46,135 nt of DNA from an uncultured Flavobacterium sp. (GCA_947626185.1 CANQRD010000007.1:1-46135); one strand, 5' to 3'. Numbered from the stretch's first letter, positions 1 to 11,586 are shown. Notes: generated by a model from the sequence alone, not told the origin. Numbers and translations are program-made.

Positions 1-909
1 TTTTTAACTTTTGGTAATTCAGATCAAATTCAGTTAGGTGAATGGGTATTAGCTGTTGGTAATCCTTACAACCTTACCTCAACGGTTACTGCTGGTATCA
101 TTTCTGCCAAAGCCAGAAACTTATCGGAAGGCGGAATACAGTCTTTTATTCAAACAGATGCTGCAATAAATCCCGGAAATAGTGGTGGCGCATTGGTAAA
201 CGTACAAGGAGAATTAATTGGTATAAACACAATGATTTCATCTACCACTGGTTCTTATGTAGGCTATGCTTTTGCTGTACCGTCAAATGTTACCAAAAAA
301 ATTGTAGAAGATTTATTACAATATGGCAATGTACAACAGGGTGTTTTAGGCGTTGCTGGTTTTGAACTGAATAAAACTATTGCTAAAAACTTAAATTTAT
401 CAACTGATAAAGGATTTTATATTCAGTCAATAGTAAAAAATTCAGATGCTGAAAAAATCAACCTAAAAAATGGCGATGTAATAACTTCTATAAATGGAAA
501 AAACATTTCATCATTTGTAGATATAAAAAATATTTTAAATACGAAACGCCCTGGAGATAGTGTACAAATTACAGTAGTGAGTGGTAATCAAACAATGGAT
601 AAAGAAATTCGGTTAATTCCTACTACTATTGAAACATTTACATTTAAAGGCTTTGAATTTGAAAATCTTTCTACACCAGAAAAAAACAAATACAATATTA
701 ATTATGGCGTAAGAATTGCAGAAATGACAAATCAAAAATACCAAAAATATCATTCAGAATTAGCTAATGGAATCTTACTTTCTATCAATTCACAAAAAGT
801 TCAAAATGTAGAACAAGTCAAAAAACTTTTTAACACTTTTGAAAAAAAAGGTAGTATTGAATTAGAAATACTGACAACAACTAGCAAAGTCATTAAACTT
901 TTTTTATAA
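1..909 (+). CDS. HtrA/DegP/DegQ-family trypsin-like serine protease with PDZ domains, 5'-truncated by window edge
   Basis: Frame 1 is open from base 1 ([40 protein letters not shown]...); catalytic Ser motif [15 protein letters not shown]-like region [30 protein letters not shown]. The ORF-track start at 193 is an internal TTG. Confidence 0.93.
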   Translation, partial: FLTFGNSDQIQLGEWVLAVGNPYNLTSTVTAGIISAKARNLSEGGIQSFIQTDAAINPGNSGGALVNVQGELIGINTMISSTTGSYVGYAFAVPSNVTKKIVEDLLQYGNVQQGVLGVAGFELNKTIAKNLNLSTDKGFYIQSIVKNSDAEKINLKNGDVITSINGKNISSFVDIKNILNTKRPGDSVQITVVSGNQTMDKEIRLIPTTIETFTFKGFEFENLSTPEKNKYNINYGVRIAEMTNQKYQKYHSELANGILLSINSQKVQNVEQVKKLFNTFEKKGSIELEILTTTSKVIKLFL

Positions 910-1005
910 TAATGAACAAAAAAATGATCCATTTTTTTCTCTTTGCTTTATTCACAAAAAAAGCAGACTTTTGCACTAACTTTTTACAACACAATCTAAC
1001 ACAAT

Positions 1006-2454
1006 ATGAAAGATACTAATTTATACGAAAAAGAATTAGCTTTTCAAGCAGATAGAAGAAAAGCTTGCGTAGAATTTATTAAAATCACAAGTGATTTATG
1101 GTTTGATAGATCTATTGAGCTTTTAATGTTCCGCAATCAACTGATCGACCGTAGTGTAAGTGATATCATTAACTTACACGAATATTCAGCAAAATTTGTT
1201 GAAAAACCAATCAACATTTTCGATACAGTAGAGATAGCTAGAGCAATTCAACAAGCAGATTTACCACCTTCAAGAATCGATATTGGTCGTTTAACTTACG
1301 AATATCATTTAGAAGACAACAAATATGAAAACGCTTTATCTTTTGTAGTTAGTAAACTTAAAGATGCTAAAAACACAGAAGAAATTGTTCCTAAAGATGT
1401 AGTACTTTACGGTTTTGGTCGTATTGGTCGTTTATTAGCTCGTGAGTTAATGAACAAAGTAGGAAAAGGACAACAAATGCGTTTAAGAGCAATTGTAACT
1501 CGCGATAAAAATGATGCTGTTTTGTTAGAAAAAAGAGCTTCTTTATTGAAATACGATTCTGTTCATGGTGATTTTGAAGGTTCTGTAATTGCAGATCCAG
1601 ATAATAATGCTTTAATCATTAACGGTACAACCGTACACATGATTTCTGCCGCTACTCCTGAAGAAATTGACTATACTGCTTTTGATATTGACAATGCATT
1701 AATCATTGACAACACAGGGGCATTTACAACTGAAGAGGCGTTAAAACGTCACTTATCATCAAAAGGTGCTTCAAAAGTAATATTAACAGCCCCAGGAAAA
1801 GGTGTTCCAAACATCGTACACGGAGTAAACCACAACGAATACAGCCCAGTAGAAGTTGATATTTGGTCTGCTGCTTCTTGTACTACCAACGCAATTACTC
1901 CAATTTTAAAAGTAATGGAAGATAATTTTGGTGTAGTTAAAGGTCACTTAGAAACTATTCACGCATACACAAACGACCAAAACTTGGTTGATAATATGCA
2001 CAAAAAATACCGCCGTGGTAGAGCTGCTGCTTTAAACATGGTAATTACAGAAACTGGTGCGGGAAGCGCAGTTGCTAAAGCATTACCAGCATTAGCGGGT
2101 AAATTAACGTCTAATGCAATTAGAGTACCTGTTCCAAATGGTTCATTGGTAGTACTAAATTTAGAGTTAGAAAAAGCTACTTCAGTAGAAGAATTAAATG
2201 AGGTAATGCGCAAAGCTGCTTTAGAAGGAGATTTGGTAGAACAAATTAAATATTCTATGAACAACGAATTAGTATCTTCTGATATCGTTGGAACTTCAGC
2301 TCCAGCTATTTTTGATAGTAAAGCAACAATTACATCGGCAGATGGTAAAAATGTTGTATTATATGTTTGGTATGATAACGAATATGGCTACAGCCACCAA
2401 GTTATTCGCTTAGCTAAATATGTAGCTCAAGTAAGAAGATATACTTACTATTAG
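1006..2454 (+). CDS. gap: Glyceraldehyde-3-phosphate dehydrogenase, long form with about 130-aa N-terminal extension
   Basis: Rossmann motif YGFGRIGRLLAREL, active site SAASCTTNAITP, C-terminal WYDNEYGYSHQV. Confidence 0.95.
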   Translation: MKDTNLYEKELAFQADRRKACVEFIKITSDLWFDRSIELLMFRNQLIDRSVSDIINLHEYSAKFVEKPINIFDTVEIARAIQQADLPPSRIDIGRLTYEYHLEDNKYENALSFVVSKLKDAKNTEEIVPKDVVLYGFGRIGRLLARELMNKVGKGQQMRLRAIVTRDKNDAVLLEKRASLLKYDSVHGDFEGSVIADPDNNALIINGTTVHMISAATPEEIDYTAFDIDNALIIDNTGAFTTEEALKRHLSSKGASKVILTAPGKGVPNIVHGVNHNEYSPVEVDIWSAASCTTNAITPILKVMEDNFGVVKGHLETIHAYTNDQNLVDNMHKKYRRGRAAALNMVITETGAGSAVAKALPALAGKLTSNAIRVPVPNGSLVVLNLELEKATSVEELNEVMRKAALEGDLVEQIKYSMNNELVSSDIVGTSAPAIFDSKATITSADGKNVVLYVWYDNEYGYSHQVIRLAKYVAQVRRYTYY

Positions 2455-2472
2455 TAGATAATCAATATAATT

Positions 2473-2503
2473 AAAAAGCTCGAGTATTCACTCGAGCTTT
2501 TTT
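2473..2503 (+). terminator. Intrinsic terminator downstream of gap
   Basis: AAAAAGCTCGAGT-ATTC-ACTCGAGCTTTTTT hairpin plus T tract. Confidence 0.9.
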
Positions 2504-2592
2504 GTTTTATACTTTCAAATTAGCAAGTTATTTAATTTTTTGACTAATAGAAGTTAAAAGGATTTGAGTACAATTATTACACAAATAATAAG

Positions 2593-2600
2593 TACTTTTG
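2593..2600 (+). promoter_or_regulatory. Bacteroidota-type -7 box (TACTTTTG) upstream of prfC
   Basis: Matches TAnnTTTG, 19 nt upstream of the prfC ATG. Confidence 0.55.
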
Positions 2601-2619
2601 TGACCTAAATTTTTAACTG

Positions 2620-4209
2620 ATGAGTTTTTTAACAGAAATTGAACGCAGACGAACATTTGGTGTAATTGCTCACCCCGATGCTGGTAAAACAACCTTAACA
2701 GAAAAACTATTACTTTTTGGTGGTGCTATTCAAGAAGCAGGTGCCGTAAAGAATAATAAAATCAAAAAAGGGGCAACTTCCGATTTTATGGAAATTGAGC
2801 GCCAGAGAGGAATTTCAGTAGCTACATCCGTTCTTGCTTTTAATTACAAAGACAAAAAAATTAATATTTTAGATACTCCTGGTCACAAAGACTTTGCTGA
2901 AGATACATTTAGAACTCTAACAGCTGTAGACAGTGTTATTGTAGTAATAGACGTAGCAAAAGGTGTAGAGGAACAAACTGAAAAATTGGTTGAAGTTTGT
3001 AGAATGAGAAAAATCCCAATGATTGTTTTCATCAACAAATTAGACCGTGAAGGTAGAGATGCTTTTGATTTAATGGATGAAGTTGAACAAAAACTACAAT
3101 TGCGAGTAACTCCATTAAGTTATCCTATTGGAATGGGATACGATTTTAAAGGTATATATAATATTTGGGAAAAAAACGTTAACCTATTTACTGACGATAG
3201 TCGTAAAAACATTGAAGACGTAATAAATATATCAGACATTAATTCCAACGAATTAAACTCTTTAATTGGCGATAAAGCTGCTGGTAAACTTAGAGAAGAA
3301 TTAGAATTAATTGAAGGAATCTATCCAAATTTTGATAGAGACCAATATATTAACGGTGAATTACAACCTGTATTTTTCGGTTCTGCTTTAAATAATTTTG
3401 GAGTAAGAGAATTACTAGATTGTTTTATTCAAATTGCACCATCGCCAAGAGCAAAAGATTCAGATACGCGTTTGGTAGAACCTACAGAAGATAAATTCTC
3501 GGGATTTGTTTTTAAAATTCACGCAAATATGGATCCAAAACACCGCGACCGTTTAGCATTTATCAAAATTGTGTCAGGTACTTTTGAAAGAAACACACCA
3601 TACTTACACGTAAGACAAAATAAGAAATTAAAATTCTCCAGTCCGAATGCTTTCTTTGCTGAGAAAAAAGAAATTGTGGATATTTCTTACGCTGGAGATA
3701 TTGTAGGTTTACACGATACTGGAAACTTTAAAATTGGAGATACACTTACTGAAGGTGAAGTCATGCAATTTAAAGGAATTCCAAATTTCTCTCCAGAACA
3801 CTTCAGATATATTAACAATGCCGATCCAATGAAATCTAAGCAATTAGAAAAAGGAATTGACCAGTTGATGGATGAAGGTGTGGCTCAGCTTTTTACTCTA
3901 GAAATGAATGGTAGAAAAGTAATCGGAACTGTTGGAGCTCTACAATATGAAGTTATTCAATACCGTTTAGAACACGAATACGGTGCTAAATGTATTTATG
4001 AAAACTTTCCTGCGTATAAAGCTTGTTGGGTACAACCTGATGACCCAAAAAATGAAGAGTTTAAAGAGTTTAAGCGTATTAAACAAAAATTTCTTGCTCA
4101 TGATAAATCAGGACAATTAGTTTTCTTAGCAGATAGTGAATTTTCAATTCAAATGACACAAAGCAAATTCCCTTCAGTAAAATTACGTTTTACATCAGAA
4201 GAAATTTAA
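2620..4209 (+). CDS. prfC: Peptide chain release factor 3
   Basis: GTPase motifs AHPDAGKTTLTEKLL, DTPGHKDFAEDT, NKLDREGRD; RF3-like C-terminus; 529 aa. Confidence 0.96.
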   Translation: MSFLTEIERRRTFGVIAHPDAGKTTLTEKLLLFGGAIQEAGAVKNNKIKKGATSDFMEIERQRGISVATSVLAFNYKDKKINILDTPGHKDFAEDTFRTLTAVDSVIVVIDVAKGVEEQTEKLVEVCRMRKIPMIVFINKLDREGRDAFDLMDEVEQKLQLRVTPLSYPIGMGYDFKGIYNIWEKNVNLFTDDSRKNIEDVINISDINSNELNSLIGDKAAGKLREELELIEGIYPNFDRDQYINGELQPVFFGSALNNFGVRELLDCFIQIAPSPRAKDSDTRLVEPTEDKFSGFVFKIHANMDPKHRDRLAFIKIVSGTFERNTPYLHVRQNKKLKFSSPNAFFAEKKEIVDISYAGDIVGLHDTGNFKIGDTLTEGEVMQFKGIPNFSPEHFRYINNADPMKSKQLEKGIDQLMDEGVAQLFTLEMNGRKVIGTVGALQYEVIQYRLEHEYGAKCIYENFPAYKACWVQPDDPKNEEFKEFKRIKQKFLAHDKSGQLVFLADSEFSIQMTQSKFPSVKLRFTSEEI

Positions 4210-4220
4210 GCATAATGAAT

Positions 4221-4252
4221 AAAAAACGCTTAAGATATCTTAAGCGTTTTTT
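4221..4252. terminator. Bidirectional terminator between convergent prfC and yajC
   Basis: Perfect palindrome AAAAAACGCTTAAGATATCTTAAGCGTTTTTT. Confidence 0.9.
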
Positions 4253-4260
4253 ATTTTAAA

Positions 4261-4536
4261 CTATTTTTTCTCATTTAGCTTCAAACTCATATCCATAGAT
4301 ATTGCCGAACGCTCCATAAGTAATTTACCTGCCATTGTTTCTACAACAACTGTTGTTTCGTTTAATTCTCCAATTCTTCCGTGTAAACCAGACTTTGTAA
4401 CTATACGATCGCCTACTTTTAAATTAGCTTCATATTGCTTTTCTTGTTTCATTTTCTTTTGTTGCGGTCTAATCATAAAGAAATAAATCGCTACAAAAAT
4501 GAAAATCATTGGTAAAAACTGTTGTATACCTTCCAT
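4261..4536 (-). CDS. yajC: Preprotein translocase subunit YajC
   Basis: Single N-terminal TM followed by FFMIRPQQKKMKQ and LKVGDRIVTKSGLHGRI; 91 aa. Confidence 0.93.
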   Translation of the reverse strand: MEGIQQFLPMIFIFVAIYFFMIRPQQKKMKQEKQYEANLKVGDRIVTKSGLHGRIGELNETTVVVETMAGKLLMERSAISMDMSLKLNEKK

Positions 4537-4558
4537 TCTTATAATTTAAGTATTAATA

Positions 4559-5014
4559 TTAATTAGCAGCTGGAGCCACATTTGCTTTAATAGTCAAATG
4601 TTCTTCTCCAGTTTCTGTATTTGTAGTTATAGTAACTGTTTTTTGTTGTTGACCTACTGCACTTGTTTGGAATCTAACTTTTAATTTAGAAGTTTCTCCA
4701 GGTTTAATAGGTGTTTTCTGGTATTCTGGCACCGTACATCCACAAGTAGCTCTAGCGTCTATAATAAGTAAATCAGCATTTCCGGTATTAGTAAATTCAA
4801 ATTCTGTTTCTACTGCTTCGTTATTTCCAATATTTCCGAAATCATGAACTAATTCATTAAACTGCATTACTGGAGTTCCATTAGCCACTTTTTCTGCTGC
4901 ACTTTGCTCTAAATTTGCAACGCTTTCTTCACTAATTCTGCTAGACGCGTCATTTTTTTTACATGCTGTCAATGACAATAACGCAATACATGACAATACA
5001 ATTACTTTTTTCAT
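4559..5014 (-). CDS. DUF1573 domain lipoprotein
   Basis: Lipobox-like LLSLTAC; NTGNADLLIIDARATCGCTVPEYQKTPIKPGE typical of DUF1573. Confidence 0.9.
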   Translation of the reverse strand: MKKVIVLSCIALLSLTACKKNDASSRISEESVANLEQSAAEKVANGTPVMQFNELVHDFGNIGNNEAVETEFEFTNTGNADLLIIDARATCGCTVPEYQKTPIKPGETSKLKVRFQTSAVGQQQKTVTITTNTETGEEHLTIKANVAPAAN

Positions 5015-5045
5015 ATACTATTTAATTCACTGGTTAATATTATTT

Positions 5046-5987
5046 TTACAATAATCCTTTCCCTATTTTTTGCAGTCTTCCGTCTGCTTCTAATTCTTTG
5101 GAAATATTATCTAAAATACCGTTGATAAATATACTACTTTTTGGAGTAGAATATTCTTTTGCAAGTTCTAAATATTCATTAATTGTTACTTTAACCGGTA
5201 TTGAAGAAAAACGCAGCATTTCGCAAATAGCCATTCTCAAAATCATAATATCTATAGCAGCAATACGTTCTTTATCCCAATTTGGTGTTTTTCCATCATA
5301 TTCTTTAGATAATTCCCGACTGTTTAAAAAAGTTCGTTTAAATAAATTAAGCGCAAACTCTTTATCTTCTTCATCTTTAAAAACTCTTGGCACAAAAAAG
5401 TTTTCGTCTTTTTGTTTCAATTGTCTTAATTGTTTTTGAATTAAAGTATTTACCACTGGTAAATCATCTACCCAAGTAAGTTTTGTATCTTCTAAAAACT
5501 CGTATACTCTCTCATTTGGAGCAATAATTTCTGTATACAAATCTACAATAAAGTCTTTATCTGCCTCAAATGATCTGACAGTTGATTGCATATAATTTTT
5601 ATACAATTCACTTTGTTTAATTTCATCTAAGATCATTTGAACATATTGATCATTTTTCTGCCAATAAGTCATTGATCGCTCTTCTACTTTATTAGTGATA
5701 GAACTAGAGTCGGTTAATAATACCAACACTTTGTTTTCGATAAATTTCTTATTAGGATTGCGTTCTTCCTTTGTAGCTAAATGTTTTTTCTGAGAAATAT
5801 CTATGTAGTCTGCTTCTCTTTTTCGAATTTCAACCATTAATGTCAACATCAATAAATACAATTCTTGTATACTATCCATGCTATGAGTTAAAAATTTCTC
5901 CCCAATCTGTACTTGATCAGAATTGCTTTGGTGCAAAGCATAAAGTGTTTGCATCACTTTGATACGAATGTGTCTTCGATTTAACAT
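5046..5987 (-). CDS. nusB: Transcription antitermination factor NusB
   Basis: MLNRRHIRIKVMQTLYALHQS and C-terminal VKVTINEYLELAKEYSTPKSSIFINGILDNI; 313-aa long form. Confidence 0.93.
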   Translation of the reverse strand: MLNRRHIRIKVMQTLYALHQSNSDQVQIGEKFLTHSMDSIQELYLLMLTLMVEIRKREADYIDISQKKHLATKEERNPNKKFIENKVLVLLTDSSSITNKVEERSMTYWQKNDQYVQMILDEIKQSELYKNYMQSTVRSFEADKDFIVDLYTEIIAPNERVYEFLEDTKLTWVDDLPVVNTLIQKQLRQLKQKDENFFVPRVFKDEEDKEFALNLFKRTFLNSRELSKEYDGKTPNWDKERIAAIDIMILRMAICEMLRFSSIPVKVTINEYLELAKEYSTPKSSIFINGILDNISKELEADGRLQKIGKGLL

Positions 5988-6028
5988 GCTACTTAAGAAC
6001 TTATAATGTGAGTTTTATTTTGAGCCAA

Positions 6029-6036
6029 CAAAGGTA
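6029..6036 (-). promoter_or_regulatory. -7 box (TACCTTTG on minus strand) upstream of nusB
   Basis: CAAAGGTA on + strand; TAnnTTTG match. Confidence 0.45.
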
Positions 6037-6279
6037 AAATATTATTTAAATTAAAATACAATCCCTACAAAAGTTTATTGGGTTTTAACTTCATTTTAAG
6101 TTTACCATTCACTAGCCATAATAATTATAAAAACTATTAGTAGAAACAAACAAACATTTTTCATTCAAATTACAGACCAACAACCACATAATGTTGCTTA
6201 AAGTGTCTGTTTTTTAATTATTTCAACAATTTAACGTACGGTAATGTGTAAAATAGTTTCAACCTGTTCTATTAATTTA

Positions 6280-6287
6280 TATTTTTG
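6280..6287 (+). promoter_or_regulatory. -7 box (TATTTTTG) upstream of udk
   Basis: TAnnTTTG match 18 nt upstream of the proposed ATG at 6306; overlaps the ORF-track TTG start, arguing that start is wrong. Confidence 0.5.
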
Positions 6288-6305
6288 CTAAAAAAACAAA
6301 CAAAC

Positions 6306-6914
6306 ATGTTAATTATCGGAATCGCTGGAGGTACTGGAAGTGGAAAAACTACTGTAGTTCACCAAATTATGAATGAATTACCAGAAACAGAAGTAGGCAT
6401 CATTTCACAAGACTCTTATTACAAAGCAACAGACAATCTTAATTTCGAAGAAAGAACGCTAATCAATTTTGATCACCCAAGATCCATTGATTTTGATTTA
6501 TTGGTGCAACACTTAAAAGAACTAAAAGCTGGAAACAGCATTAATCAACCAGTTTACTCTTTTGTTAAACACAACAGAACAGACGATTACATAATTACTC
6601 ACCCAAGAAAAGTAATGATTATTGAAGGGATTTTAATCTTGTGTAATCCTGAATTAAGAGATTTGTGCGATATTAAAGTTTTTGTACATGCAGATTCTGA
6701 CGAAAGACTTATTAGACGCTTAAAGCGTGATATAGCCGAACGTGGTCGTGATATGATAGAAGTATTAAATCGCTATCAAAACACATTAAAACCAATGCAC
6801 GATCAGTTCATAGAGCCTTCAAAAGCGTATGCTGACATTATTATTCCAAACGACACTTACAATACAGTTGCAATTGATATTGTTCGTACTGTTATTAATG
6901 AGAAAATAGGTTAA
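6306..6914 (+). CDS. udk: Uridine kinase
   Basis: MLIIGIAGGTGSGKTTVV P-loop, SQDSYYK, FDHPRSIDFDLL. Start moved from 6285 (TTG) to ATG 6306. Confidence 0.94.
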   Translation: MLIIGIAGGTGSGKTTVVHQIMNELPETEVGIISQDSYYKATDNLNFEERTLINFDHPRSIDFDLLVQHLKELKAGNSINQPVYSFVKHNRTDDYIITHPRKVMIIEGILILCNPELRDLCDIKVFVHADSDERLIRRLKRDIAERGRDMIEVLNRYQNTLKPMHDQFIEPSKAYADIIIPNDTYNTVAIDIVRTVINEKIG

Positions 6915-6932
6915 CTTTATAAAAAAAAACCA

Positions 6933-7253
6933 ATGAATAGTAAGGAAGCTTTTATTCGACTAAAAATTATCCGCATATTGAGAAATCCTTTTTTCTTAAT
7001 TACTCTTGGTTTTATTATCTGGATTACTTTCTTTGACAGTTATTCTCTTATAGAGCATCAGGCTATTGATAAAGAAATAGATAAGCTTGAAGAAAGAGAA
7101 AGTTATTTTCAAACTGAAATTAATAAAGACAAACAAGCTATTAAAAACCTAAGAAATGGAGATGCCACGGAAAAATATGCTCGCGAAAAATATTATATGA
7201 AGCGAAATAACGAAGACATTTTCATTATTGAATTTGATACCATATCAAATTAA
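6933..7253 (+). CDS. FtsB/DivIC-like septum formation initiator protein
   Basis: 106 aa, single TM plus coiled coil, EKYAREKYYMKRNNEDIFII motif. Confidence 0.88.
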   Translation: MNSKEAFIRLKIIRILRNPFFLITLGFIIWITFFDSYSLIEHQAIDKEIDKLEERESYFQTEINKDKQAIKNLRNGDATEKYAREKYYMKRNNEDIFIIEFDTISN

Positions 7254-7271
7254 ACTTGACAACCAATTATT

Positions 7272-8642
7272 ATGAATAATAAACTTTTTGAAGAATTTAA
7301 TAAAGTTTCGTCAAAGGAGTGGAAAAACAAAATCCAATACGAACTAAAAGGTGCCGATTATAACGACACTTTAATTTGGGAAAGTTTGGAAGGTATAAAA
7401 GTAAAACCTTTCTACCACAACGATATAGATAATACGTCTATTAGTATTGCTACACAAACGTCATCTTTTAAAATCGTTCAATCGATCTATGTTTTTGATG
7501 TAGAAAAGTCAATCGAAAAAACCAAAGCTTCTCTTCAAAAAGGAGCAGAAACTATTTATTTTACCATTGATAATACTACAATAAATTTATCGCAATTATT
7601 CGAAAATTTACCGCAAACAGCAACATATTTAGTAAAGCTTACCTTTCTTGACGAACAATATATTGAGCAAGTAAAAAAATTCCTAGACAACCAATCTTTA
7701 GATATTCATTTGCTAATTGATCCAATACATCAGCTAGTTACAAACGGAAATTGGTTTACTAATTTAGAGCAAGATTTCAAAAACGTTCAATTAGCTTTAA
7801 GTAGTAACAAGATCAATTTATGCATTAATACACAAGTATATCAAAATGCTGGAGCAAATATTGTACAGCAAATTGCTTATACATTATCACATTTAAATGA
7901 ATACTTCAATCGAATAGCTAAAATTAATCAAACAATTTACCTTCAAGTAGCGGTAGGAACTAATTACTTTTTTGAAATTGCTAAAATAAAAGCCATCCGA
8001 TTATTGGTTGATACGCTAAAAAAAGAATACAATACACATCAGTTTGATGTAAAAATTATAGCAACACCAACAAAAAGAAACAAAACATTATACGATTATA
8101 ATGTAAATATGTTGCGCACCACTACAGAGTGTATGAGCGCTATTTTGGGTGGAGCAGATTTTGTTTACAATCTTCCTTACGATGCATTGTACCATAAAGA
8201 CAATGAATTTAGCGATAGAATTGCCCGAAATCAACTGCTTATTTTAAAAGAAGAAAGTTACTTCGACATCGTTGACAATCCAACGGAAGGAACCTATTAT
8301 ATTGAACAGTTAACTATTCAGTTAGCTGAAAAAGCTTTAGACTTGTTCAAACAAATAGAAAAAGCAGACGGATTTATTACTTCATTAATTGAAGGAACAA
8401 TTCAAAGAAAAATAAACGAAGCTGCGAGTAAAGAACAAGAGCTTTTTACAACTGGAAAAGAAGTATTATTAGGAACCAATAAATATCCTAATCCACAAGA
8501 TTTTATGAGTAACGATTTGGAATTGTATCCATTTGTTAAACAAAATCCTCGCAAAACGCTAATAGCACCTATCATCGAAAGAAGATTAGCAGAGGCCTAT
8601 GAACAGCAAAGATTAGAACAGGAAAAAAACAAAACCAATTAG
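7272..8642 (+). CDS. mutA: Methylmalonyl-CoA mutase small subunit
   Basis: MCM-like barrel with [31 protein letters not shown]; immediately upstream of the large subunit. Confidence 0.93.
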   Translation: MNNKLFEEFNKVSSKEWKNKIQYELKGADYNDTLIWESLEGIKVKPFYHNDIDNTSISIATQTSSFKIVQSIYVFDVEKSIEKTKASLQKGAETIYFTIDNTTINLSQLFENLPQTATYLVKLTFLDEQYIEQVKKFLDNQSLDIHLLIDPIHQLVTNGNWFTNLEQDFKNVQLALSSNKINLCINTQVYQNAGANIVQQIAYTLSHLNEYFNRIAKINQTIYLQVAVGTNYFFEIAKIKAIRLLVDTLKKEYNTHQFDVKIIATPTKRNKTLYDYNVNMLRTTTECMSAILGGADFVYNLPYDALYHKDNEFSDRIARNQLLILKEESYFDIVDNPTEGTYYIEQLTIQLAEKALDLFKQIEKADGFITSLIEGTIQRKINEAASKEQELFTTGKEVLLGTNKYPNPQDFMSNDLELYPFVKQNPRKTLIAPIIERRLAEAYEQQRLEQEKNKTN

Positions 8643-8644
8643 TT

Positions 8645-10771
8645 ATGAAAAGAAAGGATTTACAACATCTTCAAATTGATACTTCTCAATTAAAGACAAC
8701 TACCGAGCCTTCTGATTTTATAACGGCAGAAGGTATTAAAGTTAATATAAAATATAGTCAAGACGATATTAAGACCATTGAGCATATTGGTTTTGCAGCC
8801 GGATTTGCACCCAATTTGCGCGGACCTTATAGTACAATGTACGTACAACGTCCTTGGACCATTCGTCAGTATGCAGGATTTTCTACAGCGGAAGAAAGTA
8901 ATGCTTTTTACAGAAGAAACTTAGCTGCGGGTCAGAAAGGTTTATCTGTTGCTTTTGATTTAGCTACCCATCGCGGATACGATTCAGATCATGAGCGCGT
9001 TGTTGGTGATGTTGGAAAAGCAGGAGTGGCTATTGATAGTGTGGAAGACATGAAAGTTCTTTTCGATCAAATTCCTTTAGGAGAAATGTCTGTCTCTATG
9101 ACCATGAATGGCGCTGTTTTACCAATAATGGCTTTTTATATTGTAGCTGCAATGGAGCAAGGAGTAGATCCAAAAATGTTATCAGGCACAATACAAAATG
9201 ATATTTTAAAAGAGTTTATGGTGCGTAATACTTATATTTATCCACCTACACCTTCAATGAAAATCATTGCAGATATCTTTGAATACACCAGTAATAATAT
9301 GCCAAAGTTTAACTCTATATCTATTTCAGGTTATCATATGCAAGAAGCTGGTGCAACTGCAGATATTGAGTTAGCTTACACATTGGCAGATGGTTTAGAA
9401 TACATTAGAACAGGATTAAACGCAGGAATGAAAATCGACGAATTTGCTCCCCGCCTTTCCTTTTTCTGGGCAATTGGAATGAACCATTTTATGGAAATTG
9501 CCAAAATGAGAGCTGCCCGAATGCTATGGGCAAAGCTTTTAAAGCAATTCAATCCTTTAAATGAAAAAACGTTAGCATTGCGTACGCATTGTCAAACTTC
9601 AGGATGGAGTTTAACCGAACAAGATCCTTTCAACAACGTAGCTCGTACAGCTATTGAAGCAGCAGCAGCGGCTTTTGGAGGAACACAATCATTGCATACC
9701 AATGCCTTAGACGAAGCAATTGCTTTACCAACTGATTTCTCAGCTCGTATTGCTCGTAATACACAAATTTTCTTACAAGAAGAAACTAAAATTTGTAAAA
9801 CGGTAGATCCATGGGCAGGTAGTTATTATGTTGAAAGCCTAACAAATGACATTGCACAAAAAGCTTGGGAACTAATTCAGGAAGTAGAAGAGTTGGGAGG
9901 AATGACCAAAGCAATTGAAGCAGGCATTCCAAAACTGAGAATTGAAGAAGCAGCAGCCAGAAAACAAGCACGTATTGACAGCGGACAAGATACAATTGTT
10001 GGAGTAAACAAATACCGTTTAGAAAAAGAAGATCCTCTTCATATCTTAGAGGTAGATAACCAAGCAGTTAGAAAACAACAAATTGATCGACTAAACGGAA
10101 TAAAAGCATCAAGAGATAATGCAAAAGTAACCGCGGCTTTGAACCAATTGACGGAATGTGCAAAAACAGGACAAGGCAACCTTTTAGCCCTAGCTGTAGA
10201 AGCAGCAAAAGAACGCGCTACTTTAGGGGAAATCAGCGATGCATTGGAAGAAATTTTTGGTCGATTCAAAGCACAAATTCAATCAGTAAGTGGTGTGTAT
10301 AGCAAAGAAATAAAAGACGACAGTAGCTTTCAGAAAGCGAAAGAGTTAGCCAATAAATTTGCAGAAATAGAAGGACGTCGTCCTCGTATAATGATTGCAA
10401 AAATGGGACAAGACGGTCACGACCGTGGTGCTAAAGTAGTTGCCACAGGTTATGCCGATGTTGGTTTTGATGTAGACATAGGTCCATTATTTCAAACACC
10501 TGCAGAAGCAGCAAAACAGGCGGTAGAAAATGATGTACATGCTTTAGGTGTATCTTCGCTTGCTGCCGGACATAAAACGCTGGTTCCACAAGTAATTGAA
10601 GAACTTAAAAAATATGGTAGAGACGATATTATGGTAATAGTTGGGGGAGTAATTCCTGCACAAGATTATCAATATTTATTTGACGCTGGCGCTGTAGCTG
10701 TTTTTGGTCCTGGAACAAAAATTAGCGATGCCGCTATTACAATATTAAACATTCTTTTAGACGAAGAATAA
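8645..10771 (+). CDS. mutB: Methylmalonyl-CoA mutase large subunit (B12-dependent)
   Basis: [59 protein letters not shown]12-binding [12 protein letters not shown]. Confidence 0.97.
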   Translation: MKRKDLQHLQIDTSQLKTTTEPSDFITAEGIKVNIKYSQDDIKTIEHIGFAAGFAPNLRGPYSTMYVQRPWTIRQYAGFSTAEESNAFYRRNLAAGQKGLSVAFDLATHRGYDSDHERVVGDVGKAGVAIDSVEDMKVLFDQIPLGEMSVSMTMNGAVLPIMAFYIVAAMEQGVDPKMLSGTIQNDILKEFMVRNTYIYPPTPSMKIIADIFEYTSNNMPKFNSISISGYHMQEAGATADIELAYTLADGLEYIRTGLNAGMKIDEFAPRLSFFWAIGMNHFMEIAKMRAARMLWAKLLKQFNPLNEKTLALRTHCQTSGWSLTEQDPFNNVARTAIEAAAAAFGGTQSLHTNALDEAIALPTDFSARIARNTQIFLQEETKICKTVDPWAGSYYVESLTNDIAQKAWELIQEVEELGGMTKAIEAGIPKLRIEEAAARKQARIDSGQDTIVGVNKYRLEKEDPLHILEVDNQAVRKQQIDRLNGIKASRDNAKVTAALNQLTECAKTGQGNLLALAVEAAKERATLGEISDALEEIFGRFKAQIQSVSGVYSKEIKDDSSFQKAKELANKFAEIEGRRPRIMIAKMGQDGHDRGAKVVATGYADVGFDVDIGPLFQTPAEAAKQAVENDVHALGVSSLAAGHKTLVPQVIEELKKYGRDDIMVIVGGVIPAQDYQYLFDAGAVAVFGPGTKISDAAITILNILLDEE

Positions 10772-10774
10772 AAT

Positions 10775-10806
10775 AAAAAAGCTTTCGAGAAATCGAAAGC
10801 TTTTTT
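10775..10806. terminator. Bidirectional terminator between mutB and the pseudouridine synthase gene
   Basis: AAAAAAGCTTTCGA-GAAA-TCGAAAGCTTTTTT. Confidence 0.9.
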
Positions 10807-10815
10807 TATATCTAT

Positions 10816-11514
10816 TTATTTTGGTTCAATCACATTCCAAATTACTTCATCTGGTGTAGGTGCAACAATATACAATTCCTCTTTTTTTACTGGATGTGTA
10901 AAGCGAAGTGAGCGCGCATGAAGATGAATTCCACCATCTGGATTACTACGATCAAATCCGTATTTTAAATCGCCTTTAATCGGACAACCAACAGCTGCCA
11001 ATTGACAGCGAATTTGATGATGCCTTCCTGTAAAAAGATCTATTTCTAAAGCAGAATATTTCTTTAATTGATGAAATAACTTATAACTCAATTTTGCCTT
11101 TTTACTATTAGGCACTTCTTTTTTATGGGCCTTAGAAGTATTGTTTTTAGGATTTCTTGTTAAATAGTGCTCCAAAGTTTCTTCAACTTGTGGTGGAGCA
11201 TCTTTTACCACTGCCCAATATGTTTTTTTTGTTTCTCTATTTTTAAACGATTCGTTTAAACGGCTAAGTGCCTTCGATGTTTTAGCAAAAACAACCAATC
11301 CGGAAGTTGGACGGTCCAATCGATGAACAACACCCAAAAAAACTTCGCCAGGTTTATTATATTTTATTTTTATGTATTGCTTTACAATATCGCTCAATGG
11401 TTTATCTCCTGTTTTATCACCCTGAACAATATCTCCTACTCGTTTATTAACCACAATAATGTGATTATCTTCATGCAAAACCTCTAAATTATCTGGTGTA
11501 GAAACAACTTTCAT
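10816..11514 (-). CDS. RluA-family RNA pseudouridine synthase
   Basis: VVHRLDRPTSGLVVFAKT catalytic motif and TGRHHQIRCQLAAVG. Confidence 0.93.
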   Translation of the reverse strand: MKVVSTPDNLEVLHEDNHIIVVNKRVGDIVQGDKTGDKPLSDIVKQYIKIKYNKPGEVFLGVVHRLDRPTSGLVVFAKTSKALSRLNESFKNRETKKTYWAVVKDAPPQVEETLEHYLTRNPKNNTSKAHKKEVPNSKKAKLSYKLFHQLKKYSALEIDLFTGRHHQIRCQLAAVGCPIKGDLKYGFDRSNPDGGIHLHARSLRFTHPVKKEELYIVAPTPDEVIWNVIEPK

Positions 11515-11533
11515 TACAATTGATTTTAAAATA

Positions 11534-11564
11534 AAATATCCTTTTGCAAAGAAAAGGATATTTT
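11534..11564. terminator. Terminator downstream of panB (minus strand)
   Basis: AAAATATCCTTTT-GCAAAG-AAAAGGATATTTT hairpin with A/T flanks. Confidence 0.75.
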
Positions 11565-11586
11565 AGAATTCAATAATTACTATTGA

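Noticed and set aside
1959-2264. Antisense ORF inside gap (101 aa)
   Set aside because: Lies fully opposite a strongly supported CDS, no recognisable domain; typical shadow ORF.
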